A DNA stretch of 38,709 nucleotides. It comes from JADFRG01 sp964590515. Lineage in GTDB: Bacteria > Chloroflexota > Anaerolineae > Anaerolineales > E44-bin32. Below, piece after piece: positions 26,365 to 33,780 of the stretch. The stretch's first letter is position 1; each line of letters begins with the position of its first letter. Position numbers and translations under genes: made by a program. The stretch is taken from positions 1-38,709 of the forward strand of contig CAZPZD010000021.1 in assembly GCA_964590515.1 (NCBI GenBank), given 5' to 3'. A model generated the notes under the pieces. The model made no database searches and was not told where the DNA came from. It saw nothing but the letters and a program-made list of their open reading frames with translations.

Positions 26365-26371
26365 GCCCGGA

Positions 26372-26767
26372 TCAGCCCTCGGCAACTGCTTCGATCTCAA
26401 TCATCGCATCCGCTTCCCACAGCCGGGTCACGCCAACCAGGGTCATCGCCGGGAAGTGAGTGCCGAAATAGCGCCGGTACACGGCCCCAATCTCGGCCGC
26501 TTTGGCCTTGTAGGCCTCCACGTCGGTCACAAAGAGGGTGAGCTTGACCAGGTCGGTTAGCTCGACCTGCGCGGCGGCCGCGGTGGCTTGCAGATTGTGA
26601 AGGGTCTGCTCGAATTGGGCCGCGATGTCGCCCTCTCCAACGATCTTTCCTGAGCCATCCAGGGCGGTGTGGCCGGAGAAGTGCACGCGGCGCGTGCCGC
26701 TAGCGTCGAAGGCGTAGCTGAAGCCCGAAGGCCGGCCCAGCTCAGGTGGGTTTATGGCCGGGGCCAT
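26372..26767 (-). CDS. RidA/YjgF-family protein lacking the deaminase arginine
   Basis: This is a 131-residue protein with the RidA fold pattern: HFSGHTALDGSGKIV, a DIAAQFEQTLHNLQ helix, LVKLTLFVTDVEAY and the C-terminal IEIEAVAEG. RidA proteins are trimeric and hydrolyse enamines/imines. The Arg that normally precedes the last strands (PAR) is replaced by Met108 (FPAMTLVGV), while the conserved Glu (126) is kept, so typical imine hydrolysis may be lost or changed. In this pathway an amino-cyclohexene carboxyl-CoA could tautomerise to an imine, so a role in removing the amino group is an attractive but unproved idea. It starts five bases after the crotonase stop. Confidence 0.9.
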   Translation of the reverse strand: MAPAINPPELGRPSGFSYAFDASGTRRVHFSGHTALDGSGKIVGEGDIAAQFEQTLHNLQATAAAAQVELTDLVKLTLFVTDVEAYKAKAAEIGAVYRRYFGTHFPAMTLVGVTRLWEADAMIEIEAVAEG

Positions 26768-26772
26768 CTCGG

Positions 26773-27561
26773 TTATCTCCCCGTGAACCGGGGCGGCTCT
26801 TTGCCCTTGAAGGCCTCATAAAAGGCTTGGTGATCCTTACCCATCAACATCAAGGCCTGGGCCTGGGCTTCACTCTCCAGGGCGGCCAGCAGCCCCACGT
26901 TCCACTCGTTCTCCAACATCCGTTTGGTGGTCGCCAGTGCCAGACTCGGCCCGGCGGCCAGCTTCGTGGCCCACTCGAGCGCGACCGGCAGGGCCTCGCC
27001 ATCGGGGACCACCCGGTTGGCCAGCCCAATCCGCTCGGCGCCGGCGGCGTCGATGTTCTCGCCCATCATCAGAATTTCGGCGGCGCGCCCCATCCCGACC
27101 ACCCGCGGCAGCAGGTACGCCGCGCCCATGTCGGCCCCGGCCAATCCTACTTTGGTAAAGAGGAACGCAAACTTCGCCGACTCGGCCACGACCCGCAGAT
27201 CGCTGGCGAGCGCAATGACTGCCCCTGCCCCGGCCGCGATCCCGTTCACCGCGGCAATGATCGGTTTGTCCAGCATGCGCATGTTGCGCACGACCGTGCC
27301 GGTCATGCGGGTGAACTCCAGATGGGCCCGCATGTCCTTCGCCAGCAGCTCGCCGATGATCTTGTGCACGTCGCCGCCGGAGCAGAAGGCCCGCCCGGCG
27401 CCGGTGAGCACCAGCACTTTGACCTGCTCGTCGAACTGCAGGTTCCCCAACAGCTCGATTATCTCGGAGTAGAGCTCAAGCGTTAAGGCGTTGAGTACGT
27501 CCGGCCGGTTGAAGGTCAGTACCCCGATCCCGTCCTGGACCTCGAAGGTATGTTCGGCCAC
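26773..27561 (-). CDS. Enoyl-CoA hydratase/isomerase (crotonase) family protein with altered active site
   Basis: GTG at 27561 is chosen because AGGGAGGGG precedes it; the frame extends to 27705, but that would overlap the monooxygenase gene. The product is 262 residues with crotonase oxyanion-hole segments AFCSGGD (59-64) and NGIAAGAGAV (106-115). By motif alignment, the two glutamates of classic hydratases fall at Val115 and Phe135 and are therefore missing; Asp144 in GADMGAAYLLPR is a candidate catalytic acid. It may act as an isomerase, hydrolase or ring-cleaving crotonase rather than a plain hydratase. The gap to the upstream monooxygenase is 34 bases. Confidence 0.9.
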   Translation of the reverse strand: MAEHTFEVQDGIGVLTFNRPDVLNALTLELYSEIIELLGNLQFDEQVKVLVLTGAGRAFCSGGDVHKIIGELLAKDMRAHLEFTRMTGTVVRNMRMLDKPIIAAVNGIAAGAGAVIALASDLRVVAESAKFAFLFTKVGLAGADMGAAYLLPRVVGMGRAAEILMMGENIDAAGAERIGLANRVVPDGEALPVALEWATKLAAGPSLALATTKRMLENEWNVGLLAALESEAQAQALMLMGKDHQAFYEAFKGKEPPRFTGR

Positions 27562-27595
27562 GCCCCTCCCTATTCCCTTTCTTGCTCTGGTGAGT

Positions 27596-29140
27596 TCACC
27601 ACCCGCCAAACGGGTCCCAGTGAATGACCTTATCGGGACGAATCTTGTAGATCCGCCGCACCTCCCTCGGAAACTTCCACGAGGCGGGGTAGCGCTCCCG
27701 TCCATGGTAGCGCTGGGCCAACTTATCCAGGTGGGCCTCGGCGCCCTCTTCGGTGATCTCGACCACCTCGCCCTGGATTCCCAGATAGCGCAGCGGCTGA
27801 TCGGGATCCGGAATCTCGAGGGCCACCCTTCGCCTCTGCTCCATGTTCAGGTCCTTTTGCCGCCCCTTAGTCGAATTGATCAGAATGTATTGGCCATCAT
27901 AGTCCACGTACACCGGCGTGACGTGCGGACGGCCGTCCTTCATTAAAGTAGCCACATGCCCGTAGGCCTTCTTTGTGAATAGATCCAAGAATTCCCGATG
28001 GATCGGACCCTCGTTCTCCCACCGCCAAGACTCGTAGCGGGCCACGAAGGCCGGATCCTGCCGCTTGAGCCGCCGGTAGTTCACCCGGTTGCTGCGAGAC
28101 ATCAGCTTGAAGGCGAAAGGCAGCGGATGGAGATCGAGGTCCGGCTTCACGTTCTCCAGCCACAACAGGCTATCGATCGCCGCCTCCTGCAGGGAGTCCA
28201 CTCGCGGTTTGCGCAGCCGCTCGAAGGCGACTAGGCCGGCCGCCACACTCTGCTCCTGGGCCAAGGCCCCGGCCAGGGCGATCGCGTCCTCGACGGCCAG
28301 GGCGGTCCCGGACCCGATCGAGAAGTGGACGCTGTGCAGCGCGTCTCCCAGCAGGACGACGTTTCCATGGTGCCAATTCCCATTCCGCACCAGCAGAAAG
28401 TTGTACCAGAGCGAGCGATTGGACAGCAGTGGTGCGTCACCCAGGTCGTCGCGAAAGACTTCGGCCAGGTAGGCCGCGGTTTGCTCTTCGGAGCGGCCGG
28501 CAAAGCCGCCCCGCCTCCAGGTCTCGGGATCGCACTCGATGATGAACGTGCTCAACTTCGGCTTGAACCGATAAGCGTGGGCGATGTACAAGCCATCCTC
28601 ATGGGGTCGGAAAATCATCGTCAGCCCCGTGAAGGCTTTCGGAGTCCCGTACCAGATGTACTTGTTGGGCCGCTCCTCGATCCTGGGCTGGAACTTCTCC
28701 CGATCGGCCTCCCGGACTGTGCTCTTCAGGCCGTCGGCTCCGACCAGCAGGTCGCAATCCGAAACCCGATCGAGTCCATCGATGGTGGCTTCGAATTCCA
28801 GTTTGACTCCCAGCGCCTGGCAACGGTGCCGGAGGATGTTGAGCAGACCGATCCGTTCCAGGCCGGAGAACTCGTTGCCGCCGATCGCAATCCGTTCGCC
28901 GCCATGAACCACCTCGACGTTTTTCCAGAGCTCGGCGACTTCGATCAAGGCGGCATAGCTCTCGAAGTCGGCGCCGCGCAGCGTGGCCAGGCTGCGCTCC
29001 GAGAGCACGATCCCCCAGCCATAGGAATTGCCGGCCGGATCGCGTTCGTACAGCGTGAGCTCATGCCGCGAGTCAAGCTTCTTCATCAGCAGCGCAAAGA
29101 ACAGTCCGGCCGGCCCACCGCCCACAATGTTGATTCGCAT
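27596..29140 (-). CDS. 2-Aminobenzoyl-CoA/salicylyl-CoA-type FAD monooxygenase fused to a PNPOx-like split-barrel domain
   Basis: This is a 514-residue two-domain protein. Residues 1-370 are a class A flavoprotein monooxygenase: the FAD motif VGGGPAGLFFALLMKK (6-21), GADGLKSTVRE (134-144) and GDALHSVHFSIGSGTALAVE (265-284). LLWLENVKPDL...FAFKLMSRSNRV (325-353) is characteristic of salicylyl-CoA 5-hydroxylase and the monooxygenase half of 2-aminobenzoyl-CoA monooxygenase/reductase. Residues about 380-510 are a pyridoxamine-oxidase/F420-type split barrel: KDGRPHVTPVYVDYDG, INSTKGRQKDLNM, RYLGIQGEVVEITEEGAE. In the characterised Azoarcus enzyme the second half is an Old-Yellow-Enzyme-like reductase, so this architecture differs. 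Inference: it hydroxylates anthraniloyl-CoA, then reduces the ring using flavin or F420. It begins the operon that runs to the CoA ligase. Confidence 0.9.
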   Translation of the reverse strand: MRINIVGGGPAGLFFALLMKKLDSRHELTLYERDPAGNSYGWGIVLSERSLATLRGADFESYAALIEVAELWKNVEVVHGGERIAIGGNEFSGLERIGLLNILRHRCQALGVKLEFEATIDGLDRVSDCDLLVGADGLKSTVREADREKFQPRIEERPNKYIWYGTPKAFTGLTMIFRPHEDGLYIAHAYRFKPKLSTFIIECDPETWRRGGFAGRSEEQTAAYLAEVFRDDLGDAPLLSNRSLWYNFLLVRNGNWHHGNVVLLGDALHSVHFSIGSGTALAVEDAIALAGALAQEQSVAAGLVAFERLRKPRVDSLQEAAIDSLLWLENVKPDLDLHPLPFAFKLMSRSNRVNYRRLKRQDPAFVARYESWRWENEGPIHREFLDLFTKKAYGHVATLMKDGRPHVTPVYVDYDGQYILINSTKGRQKDLNMEQRRRVALEIPDPDQPLRYLGIQGEVVEITEEGAEAHLDKLAQRYHGRERYPASWKFPREVRRIYKIRPDKVIHWDPFGGW

Positions 29141-29174
29141 CGACCTATCGCCTTAGGATGGTAGACTGCAATCC

Positions 29175-29969
29175 ATGGCCACCGTCTATCGGTATGCGGA
29201 ACTGCGCCCCGACCAGCTCGGCGAGAGGCTGAAGGAGTTCCCGGTCGCCATTGCCCCCTGGGGGGCCTTGGAATGGCACGGGCCGCATCTGCCCTTCGGA
29301 CTGGACGGCTTAGTGGCCGAGAGCTTCAGCCAGGAGCTCGCGGCGCGTATCGGTGCGGTCCTGCTGCCCACGACCTATCTACCCATCACCGCCCTGCCCC
29401 ATCCCCAGTCGATCTCGATTCGGACCGAGGTGGTGCGCGGCGCGTGGGAGGATCTGTTGGACGGACTTGGGCGGGCAGGTTTCCGGGTGGTCTGTCTCGT
29501 CAGCGGGCATTACGCACAGGGACATGAGATCGTCCTGGCCGAAGTGGCCGAGCAGCTCAGCCAACGCGGCGGTCCCCTGACTCTGGCCGGAGCGCCGCTG
29601 GCTTTGCTTCAGGACCCCGGTTTGTTGGACCACGCCGGAGAGTGGGAGACTTCCCAGCTGCTGCATTTTCGTCCCGAGCTGGTCGATCTGACCGTGCTGC
29701 CGCCAGGTTCGCTCCCGCCGGTTGGTCAAGTGCCGGTGGTTGGGGACGATCCGCGTAAGGCCAGCGCCGAGCAGGGCCGGGCAATCATCGAGCGTGCGCT
29801 CCAGTCCTGGGCAGATTGGATCGAACGGCTCCTGGGGGGGCAGGCGCTCGGGGCGCTCCACAATCTGTATTCGGACCGGATGGCTTCTTATCAGGCCTAC
29901 CTCGACCGGTATTACCAGGGGTCCTGGGAGGCGGCGATCGAGGCCTGGTGGAAAGAGCGCACCGGTTGA
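29175..29969 (+). CDS. Creatininase-family metal-dependent amidohydrolase; candidate N-formylkynurenine formamidase
   Basis: This is a 264-residue protein with the family metal-site pattern: ALEWHGPHLPFGLDGL (Glu33, His35, Asp44), SGHYAQGHE (His112) and DHAGEWETSQLLH (153-163). The family hydrolyses cyclic or linear amides, and one member (ArfB of archaeal flavin/F420 synthesis) removes a formyl group from an amine. The gene sits between kynureninase-like and monooxygenase genes but on the opposite strand: 34 bases from the monooxygenase start and convergent with the kynureninase stop (9-base gap). No classical KynB (HGTHxDxPxH) is present, so it is the best local candidate to convert N-formylkynurenine to kynurenine. 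That role is inference; the family call is firm. Confidence 0.88.
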   Translation: MATVYRYAELRPDQLGERLKEFPVAIAPWGALEWHGPHLPFGLDGLVAESFSQELAARIGAVLLPTTYLPITALPHPQSISIRTEVVRGAWEDLLDGLGRAGFRVVCLVSGHYAQGHEIVLAEVAEQLSQRGGPLTLAGAPLALLQDPGLLDHAGEWETSQLLHFRPELVDLTVLPPGSLPPVGQVPVVGDDPRKASAEQGRAIIERALQSWADWIERLLGGQALGALHNLYSDRMASYQAYLDRYYQGSWEAAIEAWWKERTG

Positions 29970-29978
29970 GGCCAACTC

Positions 29979-31130
29979 CTACCTGCTGCCCCGGGTAATC
30001 TCAGTCAGCGCCTCGACAACAATCTCGTTTTCTTCCACTGTGTTGTAGAAATAGGGCGAGATTCGGACTGCCCCCGGGCGCTTGTCGACGATGATCTGCC
30101 TTTCAGCGAGCGCTCGGGTGACAGCCATCGGGTCCTCCAGCTCGACGATCGTGATCCCGCTGCGCGCGTCGGGATCCGCCGGCAGCCGCAGTCGAAAACC
30201 CCGCTCGGTCAGGCGACCCACCAGGTCTTCTCTGAGCTCCGCGGTGCGGCGCCGCACGTTTACGGCCCCGATTTCATTGATGATCTGCAGGCCGGCCTTC
30301 CCCGCATAGATTGAGGCTACCGAGGGCGTACCGGCCTCGAATCGGCGGGCATCCTCCCGGAACTCCAGGTGATGCGGATCGAAATCGAATTGGCGGGCGT
30401 GGCTGAACCAGCCGGTCACGGTCGGCTTGAGGCTCTGGATCAGTTCGCGGCGCACGTAGAGATAGGCAATCCCCGGCCCGCCGATCAGCCACTTCAACCC
30501 ACCGGTGATCAGGATATCGACTCCGGCCTGGCGCACGTCGATCGGCACCTGCCCGGTGGCCTGGTAGTCGTCCACCAGCAGCAGCGCGCCGTTCCGATGT
30601 GCGAGCGCCGCCAGCGCGGCGACATCTTGGATGAAGCCGGTCGTGAAGTAAACCCGGCTGGTGGCAATCAGCGCGGTCTTGCTGCTGACCGCCCTTTCAA
30701 AAGCCGCCAGCGGGACCTGGATTCCATCCGGCGCAGCGAGGATGACCGATTCGAGCCCCTCTCGGTCCTTTGCCAGAAAGTGATAGGTCAGGGTTGGAAA
30801 GTCGAGGGCGGTCGTCACTACCTGAGACCGCTCGGCAAAGTCTAGGCTGGAGCTTACCGCCCCCAGCGCGGAGGAAACATTGGGCATGATCGCCACTTCA
30901 TGAGGGTCTGCCCCAATGAGGCGGGCGAACTCCTCCCGGGTGGCCTGCTGCTCCTTCAGCCAGTGGGCGTACCAGGCCGCTGAACCCGACTCGGTCCAGA
31001 GGTCCATGAATTGATTCATTGCCGTGCGAGAACGGCGGGAGAGCTGGCCGAGCGAGACCGTGTTGAGATAAGTGCTCAGGCCTAAGCCGGGGAATTCCTC
31101 GCGCCAGGCGGCCCAGTCGATCTCGTTCAA
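29979..31130 (-). CDS. Kynureninase-like PLP enzyme (aminotransferase class V fold)
   Basis: This is a fold-type I PLP enzyme. The N-terminal YLNTVSLGQLSRRS (about 20-34) matches the kynureninase 'LdxNSLG' box. The cofactor Asp is in LLVDDYQATGQVP, and the Schiff-base Lys213 is in GGLKWLIGGPG, whose GGPG is shared with kynureninases (YKYLNGGPG). Cysteine desulfurases and isopenicillin-N-epimerase-like enzymes share much of this. Placement directly after tryptophan dioxygenase supports kynurenine -> anthranilate + alanine. The start is unclear: TTG at 31130 (384 residues) has no ribosome site, while ATT at 31151 has AGGA nine bases upstream. The frame reaches 31370 but would then overlap the dioxygenase gene by 210 bases. 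Confidence 0.82.
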   Translation of the reverse strand: MNEIDWAAWREEFPGLGLSTYLNTVSLGQLSRRSRTAMNQFMDLWTESGSAAWYAHWLKEQQATREEFARLIGADPHEVAIMPNVSSALGAVSSSLDFAERSQVVTTALDFPTLTYHFLAKDREGLESVILAAPDGIQVPLAAFERAVSSKTALIATSRVYFTTGFIQDVAALAALAHRNGALLLVDDYQATGQVPIDVRQAGVDILITGGLKWLIGGPGIAYLYVRRELIQSLKPTVTGWFSHARQFDFDPHHLEFREDARRFEAGTPSVASIYAGKAGLQIINEIGAVNVRRRTAELREDLVGRLTERGFRLRLPADPDARSGITIVELEDPMAVTRALAERQIIVDKRPGAVRISPYFYNTVEENEIVVEALTEITRGSR

Positions 31131-31159
31131 TGTATTGACCGGCTGGTTCGCAATGGCAG

Positions 31160-32620
31160 CTATTCCTGCTCTCCGACCTGCATTCGGGTTCGAGCCTCCC
31201 AAAGGTCCTCGAAGAAGCGCGGCCGGATCTGCGGCGTGCGCAGCAATCGATCGTCCTCCCCCTGCATCCCCAATCCGACGGTCTCCTTGAGATACTCTGG
31301 CCCCAGGAACCCGGTCCCGGATTTGCGCCCGATCATGGACTGCACCATCGTCAGGTGATTGAAGCGCCAAAGCTGAAAGAAGTGATCGAACTCGAGCAGC
31401 AGGTCGGCTAACTCGGCCAGGTCCGCGTGTGGGTTGGGGACATCCGCCGGTTTGAATATCTCGATGACATCCGCCAACCCACGTTTTGCCAGCACGGTGC
31501 GGAACGCCTCCGGCAAGCTGGGCTGCTTCAGGCGGTCTTCGAGCCGGGGGGTCATGAAGCGCGTGTGCAGTTCCGAATTGCCGCCGAGGAATTCTCCATA
31601 GGCCACGCTGTGTTTGAGCCCCGCAATCACTTCCAATTCGCGAAACTGGTAGGACTCGGTGCCGGAGGCCGGGGAAAGGCCTCGCTCATGCACCATGCCA
31701 TCGACCGTCCGCGCCACCTGGCGGAAACGCAGGAAATCCATGGCGGCGATCGTGGCCGGGATGTGAATCATCTCCGCCAGCAGCTCCTCGATCCGGACGA
31801 CCCGCCGCATCCGGCGGGCGGCCTCGGGGATCGCCGGCTCGGGGGCGCCGAGCTCGGCCAGCACCTGATCGAGCTCATGCAGCAGAGCCCGGAACCAGAG
31901 CTCGAAGACCTGGTGCACCACGATGAACATCAGCTCGTCGGGCGAGAGCTGCTCGGGAGCGAGCAGCCGGGTCGGCCGGTCACCGGCCGCGGCCCAATCT
32001 CCCATCGCTCCAACTTGCAGCTGGAGCAATTCGTCAAGCTTTAGATAGTCGTCGAAGCTTGGGGCTTGCGGACGATCCCGTTCGAAGAGATCCGCCAGCA
32101 GCCGCTGGTACCGCTCGCTCCACCTTCGAAAGTTCCCAACCAAGCTATGGGCAGTGTCGGCCTGGCTGGGCATGCCCGCCGGCCTCAGGCCCGCCAACTG
32201 TTCGGTGACCGATTCCAGCTCGCGCAATTGAGTCGATCGAATGTCATCCAGCGGTCCGGAAAGCGGCAGTAGCAGACCGAGATTGTGGAGCAGGATCGAT
32301 TCGGCGACGTCGGTGTGCAGGTCAAGCAGCCGAATCAAGCGGGCGGCCCGGTGCAGCAGTTTGGTCGGTTGATAAACCGCCGGCTGGTCGGCGCCCAGAC
32401 CGCGGAGGGCCGACTTGACATCGTTCAGGATCACCCGGAGCCAGAGCTCGATCGCTTGCACGATGAGCAGGGCCAGGATCTCGTTGGATTGCGATGATTG
32501 AGGGTGCTGCAGTGTCAGCAGTTCAGGAACCCGAATGTAGCTGCAGTAATGCGTTTGGTAAGGGTGTGCGACAAGGTGGCCGCAGGGCGGATCGTCTTTC
32601 CAGCGGGCGGGTTCGAACAT
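31160..32620 (-). CDS. kynA: Tryptophan 2,3-dioxygenase with an extra N-terminal pseudo-dioxygenase half
   Basis: The C-terminal part (about 188-486) is a recognisable heme dioxygenase. It has DYLKLDELLQLQ, DELMFIVVHQVFELWFRALL with active-site His236, SGTESYQFRELE with substrate-binding Arg327, RFNHLTMVQSMIG with proximal heme His422, and SGTGFLG. It oxidises L-tryptophan to N-formylkynurenine. Bacterial members are normally about 260-300 residues. This one has about 185 more at the N-terminus, and they repeat the first half: YCSYIRVPELLTLQ (25-38), NEILALLIVQAIELWLRVIL (46-65) and STQLRELE (129-136). In the repeat the catalytic His is Val54 and no heme-binding half follows. ATG at 32620 is the start; a shorter form from Met150 is possible but would leave a long coding stretch unexplained. 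Confidence 0.9.
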   Translation of the reverse strand: MFEPARWKDDPPCGHLVAHPYQTHYCSYIRVPELLTLQHPQSSQSNEILALLIVQAIELWLRVILNDVKSALRGLGADQPAVYQPTKLLHRAARLIRLLDLHTDVAESILLHNLGLLLPLSGPLDDIRSTQLRELESVTEQLAGLRPAGMPSQADTAHSLVGNFRRWSERYQRLLADLFERDRPQAPSFDDYLKLDELLQLQVGAMGDWAAAGDRPTRLLAPEQLSPDELMFIVVHQVFELWFRALLHELDQVLAELGAPEPAIPEAARRMRRVVRIEELLAEMIHIPATIAAMDFLRFRQVARTVDGMVHERGLSPASGTESYQFRELEVIAGLKHSVAYGEFLGGNSELHTRFMTPRLEDRLKQPSLPEAFRTVLAKRGLADVIEIFKPADVPNPHADLAELADLLLEFDHFFQLWRFNHLTMVQSMIGRKSGTGFLGPEYLKETVGLGMQGEDDRLLRTPQIRPRFFEDLWEARTRMQVGEQE

Positions 32621-32685
32621 GCTCGGCCTGCTCCCTGAGCGAGGCCGCTCAGTGCGGGTACTGTACTCGTTGCCGAGTTAGCGTG

Positions 32686-33687
32686 TCAAGCACGGGCGGG
32701 TTGGCCCGGACGCGACCCGTCGCGAAACTCCGCCCAGAGTGCGGCCCGCCGGCGCGTGCCATCGGCCGTGAGCGGCATGCCGTACTCCAGGCGAGCCATG
32801 ACTGCTTTGGATGGGTAGGTGGCGGGATCGGTTCGAAGGTGGGCTTCGAGCTGCTTGAAGGCCGAGGCGTTGGGCGTCGCGTAATGGGTGTAGGCCGCTT
32901 CGCGAGCCGCCACCTCGGGCCGCAGCTGATAGTCGATGAATTTGTGGGCCGCCTCGGAGTTGGCGGCCTTGGCCGCGATCGCCCAGTCCACTTCCCAAAT
33001 CTGTGAGCCCTCTTCTGGGATGACATAGGCCAGCGGAAGGCCGGCAGCCTTCAGCGAGGCGGCGTCCCCGTTCCATCCCAGCGCGAGCACGACCTGTCCG
33101 GCCTCGAGCAGCGGTCGGTAGCCGGTCTCGAAGTAGCCGATGGTCGGCCTCAGCCGGAGCAGTTCCTGGCGCGCCTCGGCGAGCGCCGGCTCGCTGTCGG
33201 CGTTGTAAGAGTGACCGCGCAACTTGAGCGCCGCGCCGATCACCTCACTCTCCGAGTCCAGGAGGCTGACCCGGCCCGGGTGCCGCTCGGCTAGCTTCCA
33301 GAAGTCAGCCCAGGAGCGTCCGGGATCGGGGATCGAGTCAGTGCGGACCATGTAGCCGGTAGTCCCCCAATCCTTGATCACGCTGACCTCGCTCTCAGGA
33401 TCGTGCGGCCGGCTGGATTGAAATTCGGGAGCGAGGTGAGCGAAATTGGGCAGCCTGCGCGAATCTAGGTGCAGCAGCAATCCCTCGCTTTTCAACTGTC
33501 GAACCGCGTAATCCGGGGGGCACAACAGGTCGGGCGTCGGGCCTGGGCGTCGCATCCGGGCGAGTAGCTCGTCCGCGCTGGCGACAATCTCAAGCTCGAG
33601 CGCGATCTCGAATTCGAACTCGAACTCGGCAATTCCTTCTGGACTGACGTAGTCCGGCCAGGTGAGCAGGACCAGGCGGGATTTCAC
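32686..33687 (-). CDS. PotD/PotF-type ABC substrate-binding protein without a signal peptide
   Basis: This is a 333-residue protein with the fold of polyamine-type binding proteins: LLTWPDYVSPEGI at the extreme N-terminus, PDLLCPPDYAVRQL, DWGTTGYMVRTDSI, GQVVLALGWNGDAASL and EEGSQIWEVDWAIAAKAAN. The family normally begins with a 20-30-residue signal peptide, but here the mature sequence starts at codon 4. GTG at 33687 is the only start in this frame, since an in-frame TGA lies 15 bases upstream. The GTG overlaps the TGA of a short upstream frame (GTGA), hinting at translational coupling. A low-complexity EFEFEFEIALELEI stretch replaces the usual strand after helix 1. It may be cytosolic, or a decayed duplicate of the binding protein at the window end. 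Confidence 0.75.
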   Translation of the reverse strand: MKSRLVLLTWPDYVSPEGIAEFEFEFEIALELEIVASADELLARMRRPGPTPDLLCPPDYAVRQLKSEGLLLHLDSRRLPNFAHLAPEFQSSRPHDPESEVSVIKDWGTTGYMVRTDSIPDPGRSWADFWKLAERHPGRVSLLDSESEVIGAALKLRGHSYNADSEPALAEARQELLRLRPTIGYFETGYRPLLEAGQVVLALGWNGDAASLKAAGLPLAYVIPEEGSQIWEVDWAIAAKAANSEAAHKFIDYQLRPEVAAREAAYTHYATPNASAFKQLEAHLRTDPATYPSKAVMARLEYGMPLTADGTRRRAALWAEFRDGSRPGQPARA

Positions 33688-33780
33688 GGAGTTCGCACCG
33701 GCTCAGCTTCGGCCGCCGGTGAGATCAGTGGCGAACGCTTGAGGGCCATCAATCTTCGGAACTCGTGAATCGCCGTGACA

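Noticed and set aside
29162..29167. TAGACT as a -10 box for the creatininase-family gene
   Set aside because: No -35 element lies at a suitable distance (TTGATT is 26 bases away), so the evidence is too weak to list as a promoter.
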